Numbered from the stretch's first letter, positions 15,155 to 24,361 are shown. The stretch is DNA of 42,169 nt from Rhodobacteraceae bacterium HTCC2083 (GCA_000156115.1 DS995276.1:2810771-2852939); one strand, 5' to 3'. The notes: a model not told the origin generated them from the letters alone. Numbers and translations: made by a program.

Positions 15155-16282
15155 GTGGCCCTGGGACGCCTAACAGCAGAGCTGGCTCTTCCAATCGAAC
15201 TCGCGGATCTGCGCGAGAGCGGCCATCTGCACGAGTCGGGCAGCTTCAATGTAGCGCTTCTTATTCCGATGTGTGGGCCAGCTGGCATTTGGGCACCGTC
15301 TTGCATTTCGAGTGCCCAAGTCGCAGCGGCAGAATTGAACCGCACCAATGGAATTCAAGGTCGCCGTGTTCAGTTGATCATGATTGATGCAGCGATCGAG
15401 GCCGGTGAGCCAATCGAAGAAATCATTAATGAACTGATCGAGCTCGGGGCAATTGATGCGATTGTGGGAATGCACCTGAGCGCTGTGCGCCAAAGGTTGT
15501 CCAAAGTGGTGCGTCAACGCATTCCCTACATCTACACGCCGCTGTATGAGGGCGGAGAAACGACGCCGGGCTTATTTGCCATTGGTGAAACTCCTCAAGA
15601 ACAACTCGGCCCTGCGATGGCGATGCTTCAGCAGGCATTCCGGCCACGCAAATGGGCGCTGATTGGGAACGACTATGTCTGGCCGCGCAGCTCGCACAGT
15701 TTTGCTAAAACCTGCCTGAAGCAGATGAATGTGGATTTGGCGATGGAGTGCTATGTGCCATTCGGGCTGCCCAGCATGACTGGTTTGGTCGATAGATTGG
15801 AAGCTTCGGGCGCTGACGCAGTGCTTGTGTCACTGGTTGGGCAAGACGCTGTCAATTTCAACCGCGTGTTCGGTCGGCGTGGCCTACATAAATCGATTCT
15901 TCGTTTGTCCTGCGCGTTGGAGGAAAATGGTTTGATGGCCTGTGGAGAGGGTAATCTGGAGCGGCTGTTTTCTGTCTCCTCTTACTTTGGCTCCATTTCC
16001 ACCGACGCGAATGCATGCTTCAAGGAACGGTATTATGCGATGCATGGGGAAATCGGGCCCGCGTTGAATGCGCTTGGACAATCAACTTATGAAGGCTTGC
16101 ATTACTTGTCAGTGCTCTTGCGCGACTTTGGCGACATTTGGCGAGGACGTTCCACGCAGGACGGTCTGCCTGTGATTCACGAAAGTGGTCGCAGTTTTGA
16201 GCGAAATGGCAAAAAAGAGCGCCCGTCCATCTACTTAGCACGTGCCGATGGCGTACAATTTTGTGACTTTAAGTTACTGTAA
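15116..16282 (+). CDS. AmiC-like cytoplasmic ligand-binding protein
   Basis: A type 1 periplasmic-binding fold protein of the branched-chain amino acid/amide group, up to 388 residues (RVQLIMIDAAIEAGEP, then a VGMHLSAVRQRLSKVV segment). It has no signal peptide, unlike the separate binding protein at 18087. This matches AmiC-type proteins, which stay in the cytoplasm and sense amides to control an amidase operon; I infer that role here. The start is uncertain: TTG at 15116 or GTG at 15155, with homology beginning near residue 43 (FNVALLIPMCGP). It opens the operon, 94 bases before the flotillin gene. No AmiR-type antiterminator is adjacent, so signalling might pass through MarR or the flotillin instead. 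Confidence 0.8.
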   Translation: MQCANSPCKLEKDVALGRLTAELALPIELADLRESGHLHESGSFNVALLIPMCGPAGIWAPSCISSAQVAAAELNRTNGIQGRRVQLIMIDAAIEAGEPIEEIINELIELGAIDAIVGMHLSAVRQRLSKVVRQRIPYIYTPLYEGGETTPGLFAIGETPQEQLGPAMAMLQQAFRPRKWALIGNDYVWPRSSHSFAKTCLKQMNVDLAMECYVPFGLPSMTGLVDRLEASGADAVLVSLVGQDAVNFNRVFGRRGLHKSILRLSCALEENGLMACGEGNLERLFSVSSYFGSISTDANACFKERYYAMHGEIGPALNALGQSTYEGLHYLSVLLRDFGDIWRGRSTQDGLPVIHESGRSFERNGKKERPSIYLARADGVQFCDFKLL

Positions 16283-16356
16283 TACATTAATAACATGGGA
16301 AATATTTTCCTATTCAAATAAAATGCTTGAAATGGAAAGTAAAATCTCACACCGTA

Positions 16357-16375
16357 GCATCAACTGATTTGATGC
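16357..16375. promoter_or_regulatory. Perfect palindrome before the flotillin gene
   Basis: GCATCAA-CTGAT-TTGATGC is a perfect 7-bp inverted repeat with a 5-base spacer, ending one base before the predicted TTG start at 16377. It could be an operator or a hairpin that limits translation. A second weak palindrome (GGAAATATTTTCC) lies about 60 bases upstream. Confidence 0.4.
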
Positions 16376-16376
16376 G

Positions 16377-18041
16377 TTGGTCTTCGTGCCAGACGCGGTG
16401 GGGGAACTTATTTTGTACTGGCTCTTAGCTCTCGTCATTTTGGCAATCGTTCTGCTGATGGGTATATGGTTTCTTCAGCGGTTTTACGCAAAAGCATCTT
16501 TGGAAAGTGCGCTCGTGCGCACCGGAATGGGCGGTCGGCGCGTGATGACGGATGGCGGCTGCGTGGTGCTTCCGATTGTGCATCAATCACAACGCGTGTC
16601 GATGCAGACCAATACCGTAACGGTGTCGCGCTCAGGGCGCGAGGCGGTGCTCACATCCGATCCTTTGCGCGCTGACATCACAATGAAATTCGAGCTCCGC
16701 GTCGCATCAGATACAGACAATATCGCGACGGCTGCGCAGGCGTTTGGCAATCGAATTGCTCGGGGAGGCGAGGTATTTGAGGATGCGCTCGCAGGTCCTT
16801 TGGCCAACGCGATCCAGACGGCTGCTGCATCGCGCGATTTGAACAATATCCACCTAGAGCGTGCTGAATTTACCCAAGAGGTTGCGCGCGTTGCGTCTGA
16901 GCACGCTGGACGCCTTGGGCTAGAGCTGGTGACAGCCGCGCTTGTCTCAATTGACCAAAGTGATTTTTCAGGGCGGGATGAAAACAACACCTTCAATGCA
17001 CGCGGTATGCGGCGTTTGGCGGAGATGGTCGCAGAAGAACGCGAGGCCCGTATACAGGTCGAAACGTCGACAGAAGTTGCCGTGCGCGAGCATCGTTTGG
17101 CCCAGCATCAACGCCAGATGGAGTTGCTACGGGCAGAGCGTGAAACAGAGATTGCTCAGCAAGAACACCTGACCAAACTGGAAGCCGAAGCGGAAAGTCG
17201 AGCGTTGCAAGCGCACTCAGAAGCGCGACATGCCTCCGAGACCAGTCGCATCCAGCAGGAGCAAGAAACCGAAGCTGCGAAGGTCACCAGCGACGAGGCA
17301 CTACGCAAGGTTGAGATGCGTGCTCTGCTAGAACTGGAAGAGGCGAGAATAGCCAACGGTATCAAGCTGTCGCAGTCGCGAACCAAAGAGGCAAAAGCGC
17401 AAGCCGAAGAGGAAGAAGCCCGTGCGCAGGTGATTCTGGCTGCCGAAAACGTTCAGGCGCAAAAGGAACGCGCGGTCACGATGCGCGAAAAGGAAATCGA
17501 AAAGCTCAAGCAAGATCGCGATATTGAGCTTGAAGACGCACGTGTCAAAAGCGACGTCAACACGCTGCTTGCCAAAGCACAGGCTGATGCATCGGCCCGC
17601 ACCGCCAGCGCACATGCTGAGCAATCCGCAATGGAGGCCGAAGCGGCAGGCAGAGTTGCCCTTAATTCGGCTGAGAACACGCTTAGCGATGCGGTGATCC
17701 GCATGCGCCTTGAAGAACGCAAACTCGATAAAATGCCTGAGATCATGACCCAGATGATGAAGCCTGTGGAAAAAATTGACTCAATCCGTATCAACCAGAT
17801 CAGCGGACCCGGCGGCGGCGCTGGATCTCCAGGCAGCGACGGGGTCGACAGCGCCTTTGGGGCAGCGATGGACCAAATACTTGGAATGGCAGTGCGCCTG
17901 CCTGCGATGAAGCAAATGGGCGAAGAGATTGGCATGGATTTTGACGTACCTACCGCAGGGCGCACCGCAGATTATGCCAACCGTATTAAGGCAAAAGACG
18001 AACCAAAACCCAACCCTAAAGCCGAAAAATCCAAAGAGTGA
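16377..18041 (+). CDS. Flotillin-like SPFH/band-7 membrane protein
   Basis: A membrane-anchored scaffold protein of the flotillin/YqiK type, 554 residues. One N-terminal transmembrane helix (about 12-34, LILYWLLALVILAIVLLMGIW) is followed by an SPFH domain to about residue 210. A very long charged coiled coil (about 215-470, rich in Glu, Ala, Arg, Gln) comes next, and a Gly/Pro-rich tail ends with many Lys and Glu. Flotillins organise membrane microdomains and often need no enzyme partner. Here it lies inside an ABC-importer operon, 45 bases before the binding-protein gene, so it may cluster the importer and its amidase at the membrane. The start is TTG or a GTG slightly downstream; no good ribosome-binding site is visible. 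Family is clear, function in transport is inference. Confidence 0.9.
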   Translation: MVFVPDAVGELILYWLLALVILAIVLLMGIWFLQRFYAKASLESALVRTGMGGRRVMTDGGCVVLPIVHQSQRVSMQTNTVTVSRSGREAVLTSDPLRADITMKFELRVASDTDNIATAAQAFGNRIARGGEVFEDALAGPLANAIQTAAASRDLNNIHLERAEFTQEVARVASEHAGRLGLELVTAALVSIDQSDFSGRDENNTFNARGMRRLAEMVAEEREARIQVETSTEVAVREHRLAQHQRQMELLRAERETEIAQQEHLTKLEAEAESRALQAHSEARHASETSRIQQEQETEAAKVTSDEALRKVEMRALLELEEARIANGIKLSQSRTKEAKAQAEEEEARAQVILAAENVQAQKERAVTMREKEIEKLKQDRDIELEDARVKSDVNTLLAKAQADASARTASAHAEQSAMEAEAAGRVALNSAENTLSDAVIRMRLEERKLDKMPEIMTQMMKPVEKIDSIRINQISGPGGGAGSPGSDGVDSAFGAAMDQILGMAVRLPAMKQMGEEIGMDFDVPTAGRTADYANRIKAKDEPKPNPKAEKSKE

Positions 18042-18086
18042 TCATAAGTCACCTCTTACCTTAAACCAATCAACGGAGGACTTTTA

Positions 18087-19307
18087 ATGTCTATGAATAG
18101 GCGAGAATTACTTAGCGGCGCAGCAGCGCTTAGCACCGCGGCAATGTTGCCCCAGGCAGCGATGGCGGCGGATACAATCCAATTGGGATCAATCCTAGAT
18201 ACATCCGGCATCTTTGATGCCTATGGCAAGCCAATGGATCAAGCGATGCGCTTGGCTGTGAAAGAGATAAACGATGCGGGCGGCTTGCTCGGAAAACAGG
18301 TCGAAGTTGCCGCCTATGATACCCAATCTGACATGGCGCTTTATTCGCAATATGCGCAGCAATTGACCCGTCAGGACAAAGTTGACGTCGTACATGGCGG
18401 CATTCTGTCTGCCTCGCGTGAAGCGATACGCCAGACCATGCGCAAGACCAAGACCTTGTACTTCTACAACGTGCAATACGAAGGCGGCGTCTGCGATCGC
18501 AATATTTTTGTAACGGGTGTGACCCCTGCCCAGCAGGTCGAAGTGTTGGTGCCTTATGCGATGAAGAAATCCGGACCCAAGGTGCATATCCTTGCGGCTG
18601 ATTACAACTACGGCCACATCACGGCACGCTGGATTCAGAAGTTTGTAGAAGAGAATGGCGGCGAGGTCGTTGCGACTGATTTCTTCCCGCTCGATGTTGC
18701 TGATTTCGGCTCTACTATCACCAAGATTCAGCAAACCGCGCCGGATCTGGTGTTTGCCCCGCTCGTGGGCGGTGCGCATCTGTCCTTCTTCCGCCAATGG
18801 TCGGCTGCGGGCATGAAAGACAAGATCCCTCTCGCGTCGACGACGATGGGCGTAGGCAACGAACACAAGGTGCTGACGCCTGAAGAGGGCAACGGCATCA
18901 TGGTCGCCTACAACTACAGCCAAGAGCTGGACACACCTGCCAACATTGCGTTCAAAGCAAAGTGGCAGGCGGAATATGGCGATACGACTGCGATCCATGA
19001 ATTGGCCGTGTCGACCTATCAGGGCATCATGCTTTGGGCCGCAGGTGTGCGCAAAGCAGGCAGCATCGAGCGCGACGCGGTCGTGGATGCGCTTGAGACG
19101 GGCATTTCCATCGAGGGTCCAGCAGGCAAGGTCACCATTGATCCGCAAACCCACCATGCCACAGTCGATGTGCACATAATGGAGTTTGAGGGCCAAGGTA
19201 TGACCGTGATTGAAACCCTGCCTCAGCGCGCGCCAATTGACACTCAGGCCGTTTGCGATTTGCAAGCCAACCCTGGCGATAACACCCAATACGAGATCGA
19301 AATCTGA
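18087..19307 (+). CDS. Branched-chain/urea-type ABC substrate-binding protein
   Basis: The periplasmic receptor for the importer encoded downstream, 406 residues. The N-terminus MSMNRRELLSGAAALSTAAML...AMA carries a twin-arginine-like NRRELL, so Tat export is possible, with cleavage near residue 28. The mature part is the type 1 binding fold of the urea/short-chain-amide subgroup: IQLGSILDTSGIFDAYGK, then FYNVQYEGGVCDRNIF and YNYGHITARW. It resembles UrtA and FmdD (urea and formamide receptors), which supports an amide ligand. Start ATG with GGAGG 8 bases upstream. A hairpin at 19327 separates it from the permease genes. Confidence 0.92.
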   Translation: MSMNRRELLSGAAALSTAAMLPQAAMAADTIQLGSILDTSGIFDAYGKPMDQAMRLAVKEINDAGGLLGKQVEVAAYDTQSDMALYSQYAQQLTRQDKVDVVHGGILSASREAIRQTMRKTKTLYFYNVQYEGGVCDRNIFVTGVTPAQQVEVLVPYAMKKSGPKVHILAADYNYGHITARWIQKFVEENGGEVVATDFFPLDVADFGSTITKIQQTAPDLVFAPLVGGAHLSFFRQWSAAGMKDKIPLASTTMGVGNEHKVLTPEEGNGIMVAYNYSQELDTPANIAFKAKWQAEYGDTTAIHELAVSTYQGIMLWAAGVRKAGSIERDAVVDALETGISIEGPAGKVTIDPQTHHATVDVHIMEFEGQGMTVIETLPQRAPIDTQAVCDLQANPGDNTQYEIEI

Positions 19308-19326
19308 TCTTTTTGGGTTCTCCCTG

Positions 19327-19350
19327 TCAGGGCGGTGTGAGCCGCCCTGA
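19327..19350 (+). terminator. Intercistronic hairpin after the binding-protein gene
   Basis: TCAGGGCGG (19327-19335) pairs perfectly with CCGCCCTGA (19342-19350) around TGTGAG, followed by the pyrimidine-rich TCCTCTCCTTTC. It could terminate part of the transcription or protect the upstream message, giving more binding protein than permease. Confidence 0.7.
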
Positions 19351-19376
19351 TCCTCTCCTTTCAGACGTTGGGCACT

Positions 19377-20243
19377 ATGGACCTCAGTTTCGTTATACTT
19401 GTTGAAGTGCTTTATGGCGTTGCGTCGCTGGTGTTGATCAGTGCCGGATTGGCCGTGGTTTTTGGGATGATGAAAGTCATCAACCTCGCGCATGGTGAAT
19501 TTATGATGATGGGCGGCTATGCTACCATTACCGCTGTCGGGCTAGGCGTGAATGTCTTTGTTGCCATGCTCGTCATCGCGCCCCTTGTCGTTGGGTTGAT
19601 CGGATTGATCGTCGAGCGCTTGGTGATACGCCATCTCTACGGGCGCTTGGTCGATACGATGCTGGCCACTTGGGGGTTAAGCTTGGTCTTTATTGGGCTG
19701 GCAACGATGATTTTCGGCAATACAACGACAGGTATCTCGACCCCGATCCCCGGCTTTGCGTTCGGTGGTTACCAGGTCAATGGCTACAATTTTTTTATTA
19801 TTATCGTGTCCATCGTACTGGTCATCGCCATGTATGCTGTGCTGCGCGGGACACGCGCAGGCTTGATCGCGCGTGGCACGATGCAACGCTCTGATATGGC
19901 GGCTGCACTTGGCTATAGTCCGGACCGCATTTACATGATGACATTCTTCTGCGGCTCGGCCTTGTCCGGACTTGCAGGTGCCGTTTTGGCCCCTTTGGTC
20001 GGCCTCGTTCCGACTTCCGGCGGGGCTTACATTGCCAAAGCATTTATCACCGTGATCGCGGGCGGTCCGTCTCTGATCGCAGGTCTTGTGAGTTCTGCGA
20101 CCTCGTTCGGCCTCGTCAGCCAGTTTTTCACTTTCGCCATCTCGCCGGTCATCGGTGAAGTCGCACTGTTGATCGCCGCTGTCGTCTTACTGCGCACCAT
20201 GCCGCAAGGGATCACTGGTCGTTTTTTCCAAGGCAAATTGTGA
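19377..20243 (+). CDS. ABC permease, LivH/UrtB type
   Basis: An inner-membrane permease of the branched-chain amino acid/urea ABC class, 288 residues with about eight hydrophobic helices. MKVINLAHGEFMMMGGYA near the N-terminus is the LivH signature region and AAALGYSPDRIYMMTFFCGSALSGLAGA contains the ATPase-contact loop. The ATG at 19377 is preferred to the TTG at 19368. Its stop overlaps the next start by one base (TGATG). It forms the membrane channel with the LivM-type protein that follows. Confidence 0.93.
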   Translation: MDLSFVILVEVLYGVASLVLISAGLAVVFGMMKVINLAHGEFMMMGGYATITAVGLGVNVFVAMLVIAPLVVGLIGLIVERLVIRHLYGRLVDTMLATWGLSLVFIGLATMIFGNTTTGISTPIPGFAFGGYQVNGYNFFIIIVSIVLVIAMYAVLRGTRAGLIARGTMQRSDMAAALGYSPDRIYMMTFFCGSALSGLAGAVLAPLVGLVPTSGGAYIAKAFITVIAGGPSLIAGLVSSATSFGLVSQFFTFAISPVIGEVALLIAAVVLLRTMPQGITGRFFQGKL

Positions 20244-21268
20244 TGGGTCGCAGCGTGTTGCACGATGTGATAATCACGCTGGTGGTTTCAGCATTGCTGA
20301 TTTGGCTGCTGCCGTTGATGATCAGCACATATACGCTGACTGTACTTGTGATCTACGGCATGCTCGGCCTTAGCCTAGGGTTGATCTGGGGCTTTGGCGG
20401 GATCTTATGCTTTGGTCAAGCCGCTTTCTTCGGTTTGGGCGCTTACACCTACGCCATCGCTGCCATCAATATTGGTGAGAGTACGCTGCCGATGATCCTC
20501 GCGGTTCTGGTGCCAGCGGTGTTCGCGGCTCTGCTCGGAGCAATGATGTTTTACGGGCGACTGGCGGATGTTTATCTAGGTGTCATCACGCTGGTTGTCA
20601 CGCTGATCCTGTTCAAATTTGTGAACTCAACCGCGGGTCCGCAATACGTGATCGGCAACGCGCGATTGGGCGGCTTCAACGGCATCCCCGGCTTTCAGAC
20701 GCTCAACGTGCCGGGTGATCCGACTGCATATATCTGGGGCGATCCCTATTTCTACGTTTGCGCGGTCGCGCTGGTAATCGTTTTCTTATTGGTTACTTGG
20801 CTGCTTCGCTCTTCATTCGGGCGTATTGCGGTCGGCATTCGAGAAAACGAAGTGCGCATGGGCCTGATGGGCTACGACGTAGCCACGCGTAAAACGGTAT
20901 TGTTTGCAATAGGGGCTGCCATCGCCGGACTGGCCGGCGCGCTATTCGCCAATTGGGGCGAGATCGTCACGCCCAACCTATTTTCGCTGGGCCAATCGGC
21001 CGAGATCATTATTTGGTGCATCGTGGGCGGCCTTGGCACGCGATTTGGGCCAATTGTTGGAGCCGCCGGATTGGCATACCTCAAGTTCATGCTGGGCCAG
21101 CAAAGTATGATCGACAATACGCTAGTCTTGGGTCTGATCCTTGTGCTGTTTGTTTTGTTCTTACCGCGCGGCCTCGTGCCAGCAGTTGCGTCGCTTTTGA
21201 ACAGCATTTTTGGCGGCACAAAGCGCAAGCCAAAACCTCGCCGGATGAGGAGAGCGCGGCATGGCTGA
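20243..21268 (+). CDS. ABC permease, LivM/UrtC type
   Basis: The second permease of the importer, 341 residues. Typical features are GMLGLSLGLIWGFGGILCFGQAAFFGLGAYTYAI near the N-terminus, the IRENEVRMGLMGYDVATRKTVLF coupling loop, and an FLPRGLV end before a basic C-terminal tail (PKPRRMRRARHG). The start is the ATG at 20243, sharing one base with the LivH stop. It overlaps the following ATPase gene by 8 bases. Confidence 0.93.
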   Translation: MGRSVLHDVIITLVVSALLIWLLPLMISTYTLTVLVIYGMLGLSLGLIWGFGGILCFGQAAFFGLGAYTYAIAAINIGESTLPMILAVLVPAVFAALLGAMMFYGRLADVYLGVITLVVTLILFKFVNSTAGPQYVIGNARLGGFNGIPGFQTLNVPGDPTAYIWGDPYFYVCAVALVIVFLLVTWLLRSSFGRIAVGIRENEVRMGLMGYDVATRKTVLFAIGAAIAGLAGALFANWGEIVTPNLFSLGQSAEIIIWCIVGGLGTRFGPIVGAAGLAYLKFMLGQQSMIDNTLVLGLILVLFVLFLPRGLVPAVASLLNSIFGGTKRKPKPRRMRRARHG

Positions 21269-21977
21269 AACGGTTTTAGAAACCAGCGGACTGACGATGC
21301 GGTTTGGCGGTGTAACGGCAAGCGATAATGTCAATTTCAAGCTGAAGGCCCGCGAGCTGCGCTGTTTGATCGGACCTAATGGTGCGGGTAAATCGACCTT
21401 CTTCAAATGTGTGACGGGATTGCTGACACCAACTGAAGGCCACGTCTATATGCGCGGTCAAGAGGTTACAGGATGGCAACCGCATCAGATTGCCTCGCTC
21501 GGCGTAGGCATCAAAACCCAGACACCGAACGTCATGGACGCGCTCAGTGTACATGAAAATATCTGGCTGGCGGCTCGGCGATTTTACAACGTTGTTGAGG
21601 CTCGAGAGCGCGCGGATTCGATCATTGATCGACTGGCATTGGGCACAATTGCACGCACGCAACTGGGACAGTTAGCCCACGGCGAACGCCAGCGCGTCGA
21701 ACTGGGGATTGTAGCGGTAGCCGACCCTTGGCTCGTGCTGCTCGATGAACCCGCCGCTGGAATGAGCGCGCAGGACGTTGATCGCATGACTGAGATCATC
21801 CACGAACTCACTCGCTTCGCAGCCGTCGTAATCGTCGAGCACGACATGCAATTTATCCGCTCCATCGCGCAAACCGTGACCGTATTCCATCAAGGTGCTG
21901 TGTTGATGGAGGACAATGTCGAACGAGTCATGTCGGATCCCCAAGTGCGCGCCGTTTATCTAGGAAAGAAAGCGTGA
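21261..21977 (+). CDS. ABC ATPase, LivG/UrtD type
   Basis: One of the two ATPases that power the importer, 238 residues. Walker A is GPNGAGKST at 38-46 and Walker B is VLLDEPAAGMS. The signature segment reads LAHGERQRVELGIV, where the usual LSGGQ is replaced by a histidine-containing form, as in UrtD-type proteins (LSHGQ). The His switch is in VEHDM. Its stop overlaps the start of the next gene (TGATG), so the two ATPases are translationally coupled. The shape of the signature favours a urea/amide importer over a leucine-type one. Confidence 0.93.
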   Translation: MAETVLETSGLTMRFGGVTASDNVNFKLKARELRCLIGPNGAGKSTFFKCVTGLLTPTEGHVYMRGQEVTGWQPHQIASLGVGIKTQTPNVMDALSVHENIWLAARRFYNVVEARERADSIIDRLALGTIARTQLGQLAHGERQRVELGIVAVADPWLVLLDEPAAGMSAQDVDRMTEIIHELTRFAAVVIVEHDMQFIRSIAQTVTVFHQGAVLMEDNVERVMSDPQVRAVYLGKKA

Positions 21978-24349
21978 TGTCTGAAGATCGCGAAATATTG
22001 CTATCTGCCAAGGGACTGTCCGGTGGATATGGCCGCGTGCCGATCTTGCATGGCATTGACCTTGATGTCGCCGAAAACGAAGTCGTTGGCGTGTTGGGTC
22101 ATAACGGCATGGGCAAGACGACGCTTTTGAAAACATTGATGGGCTTTCTTCCTGCGGGCTCGGGACAAGTTCGCTATGACCAAAACGATATCACGCGGCT
22201 TCCGCCCAATGAGCGCAGCCAAATGGGCATCGGTTATGTGCCGCAAGGGCGCGGTATTTTTCCGCAACTTTCTGTGCGCGACAACCTGCGCTTTGCTTGG
22301 CACGATCATGGCAATGGGTCCGAGCATGATGTGATCGAAGCGGTGCTGGCTGATTTTCCACGCCTCTCGCGCCTGCTAGACCGCGAGGGCGGTGCCTTGT
22401 CTGGGGGCGAGCAACAATTGCTCTCACTGGCGCGTTGTCTGATGGGCGATCCGGACTTTTTACTGCTCGATGAGCCGACAGAAGGCATCCAACCCTCCAT
22501 CATCGAGGAAATGTCTGAAACTTTGTTGACGCTGCGCCAAACTCGGGGGCTGTCCATTTTTCTGGTTGAGCAGAACTTTGACTTTATCGCTGACTTGTCT
22601 GACCGCGTTTTGGTGTTGGAACGTGGACGGATCACAGGCGAGCTGACGCGCGAAGAGCTGTCAGATCAATCTAAGGTCGATCAATTTCTGGGCTTTGGCG
22701 CTGCACGCGGCACACGTCAAAACACCGCGCGAGCGCAGACACAGGCCGCTGCGCCACAACGCGTCGAAACATTTGCCCAACAACCAGGCGCTCCTGCGCC
22801 CACCCGATCGCAACCCTCAGTATCAACGGTGACAGCAATGACTATCAAACGCCCTACTCTTGCTCAAATGCGCACCATGGCCGAACGGTTCGGGATGAGC
22901 CTATCGGACCAGGATCTGAGTGAATACACAGAGATCATCGAGCCCTACATGCAGGCTTATGACAGGTTGGACGCGATGCCCGACAACTTGCCCGAAGTGC
23001 GCTATCCACGTAGCCCCGGCCGTTTTCCTGATCCAAGCGAAAACCCGTTGAATGCATGGTACGTCAAAACCGAGGTACGCGGCGCGCCTGATGGCAAATT
23101 GCGTGGCAAGAGGATTGCACTAAAGGACACAATCTGCCTTGCGGGTGTACCGCTGATGAATGGCTCATCCATCATGGAAGGCTACACGCCAGAAATTGAC
23201 GCCACAATCGTCACGCGGATGCTCGACGCGGGCGCTATCATCGCAGGCAAAGCGCATTGCGAGAACTTTTGCCTCTCTGGCGGTTCACACACCAATGCCA
23301 AAGGCCCAATCCATAACCCCTACAAACGCGGCTATATGGCAGGTGGCTCCTCTGCCGGATCTGCTGCGTTGGTTGCAGCAGGCGAGGTGGATATGGCGAT
23401 TGCTGGCGATCAAGGCGGCTCTATCCGCATCCCTGCATCCAATTGCGGCTGTTACGGGATGAAACCTACTCACGGTTTGGTGCCCTATACTGGCGCAATG
23501 CCTATTGAACAAACCATTGACCACCTTGGCCCTATCACAAACACTGTTGCGGATAACGCTTTGTTATTGGAAGTTTTGGCAGGCGAGGACGGTCTTGATC
23601 CACGCCAGTACAAACCTAAGGTCTATAGCTACACCGAGGTGCTGGGTCGCGGTGCTCACGGTATGCGCATAGGAGTTTTAAGTGAGGGCTTCGGCCATCC
23701 CAATTCAGAGGTGGACGTTGATAAAAAGGTGATGCAAGCCATCGAGCGTTTTCGCGAGCTCGGCGCGCACGTGGAGGATGTCTCTGTTCCCGAACATCAC
23801 ACCGCGATGGATGCATGGACTGCGATCACGCTTGAGGGGCTGCAAGACGGCATGATGTGGGGCAATTCCACTGGAACCAATTACCGCGGTCTGTTCCTGC
23901 CTTCAATGACCGATCACATGGCGCAATGGAAAGGCCGCGCAGATGAACTGAGCCATTCTCTGAAGGCTTGCATGTTCGTTGGGGAGCATTTCCAGCAGCA
24001 ATACCGTGGACGTTTTTACGGCAAAGCGCAAAACATTATGCGCCGGTGCAATGAACGATATTTGGCCGCGCTCAAGCAATATGACTTGTTGCTCATGCCA
24101 ACGCTGCCAATCAAACCGCAGGAACATCCGCCTGCTGATTGCTCGCTTGGTCTATACGTGCAGCGTGCCTTTGAAATGGTGCCAAACACGGCACCCTTTA
24201 ACGGTGGCCTGCCTGCGATGAGCATCCCTTGCGGCTTTAGCGAAGGGCTGCCAATCGGATTACAATTGGTCGGGCCACATTACGGCGAGATGAAAATTTA
24301 TCAGGCAGCCCACGCCTTTGAGCAATCTGGTGATTGGCGCGATATGTAA
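21977..24349 (+). CDS. Fusion protein: LivF/UrtE-type ABC ATPase + amidase
   Basis: One 790-residue frame joins the second transporter ATPase to an amidase. Counting from the in-frame GTG one codon earlier, residues 10-241 form a complete ATPase: Walker A GHNGMGKTT at 42-50, signature LSGGEQQ at 142-148, Walker B LLLDEP at 163-168. Residues 242-289 are a Gln/Ala/Pro-rich linker. Residues 290-790 form an amidase-signature enzyme with Lys384 (ALKDT), GGSSAGS at 457-463 and nucleophile Ser483 (DQGGSIRIP). Its SENPLNAWYV, GDQGGSIRIPA and IDHLGPIT segments closely resemble nitrile-pathway amidases of Rhodococcus, as I recall them. The internal ATG at 22838 lacks a good ribosome-binding site, so a separate amidase is unlikely though not excluded. 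The arrangement suggests the amide is hydrolysed at the importer as it enters. Confidence 0.9.
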   Translation: MSEDREILLSAKGLSGGYGRVPILHGIDLDVAENEVVGVLGHNGMGKTTLLKTLMGFLPAGSGQVRYDQNDITRLPPNERSQMGIGYVPQGRGIFPQLSVRDNLRFAWHDHGNGSEHDVIEAVLADFPRLSRLLDREGGALSGGEQQLLSLARCLMGDPDFLLLDEPTEGIQPSIIEEMSETLLTLRQTRGLSIFLVEQNFDFIADLSDRVLVLERGRITGELTREELSDQSKVDQFLGFGAARGTRQNTARAQTQAAAPQRVETFAQQPGAPAPTRSQPSVSTVTAMTIKRPTLAQMRTMAERFGMSLSDQDLSEYTEIIEPYMQAYDRLDAMPDNLPEVRYPRSPGRFPDPSENPLNAWYVKTEVRGAPDGKLRGKRIALKDTICLAGVPLMNGSSIMEGYTPEIDATIVTRMLDAGAIIAGKAHCENFCLSGGSHTNAKGPIHNPYKRGYMAGGSSAGSAALVAAGEVDMAIAGDQGGSIRIPASNCGCYGMKPTHGLVPYTGAMPIEQTIDHLGPITNTVADNALLLEVLAGEDGLDPRQYKPKVYSYTEVLGRGAHGMRIGVLSEGFGHPNSEVDVDKKVMQAIERFRELGAHVEDVSVPEHHTAMDAWTAITLEGLQDGMMWGNSTGTNYRGLFLPSMTDHMAQWKGRADELSHSLKACMFVGEHFQQQYRGRFYGKAQNIMRRCNERYLAALKQYDLLLMPTLPIKPQEHPPADCSLGLYVQRAFEMVPNTAPFNGGLPAMSIPCGFSEGLPIGLQLVGPHYGEMKIYQAAHAFEQSGDWRDM

Positions 24350-24361
24350 GGAGCCCTCACG

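Noticed and set aside
22838-24349. A separate amidase gene starting at an internal ATG
   Set aside because: The frame runs on from the ATPase without a stop and the ATG lacks a good ribosome-binding site, so a fusion is the better reading. Extra internal initiation is not excluded.
18087-24349. A plain urea importer (urtABCDE)
   Set aside because: The binding protein and ATPase resemble the urea group, but the fused amidase, the acyl-CoA synthetase and the absence of urease genes point to a carbon-containing amide.
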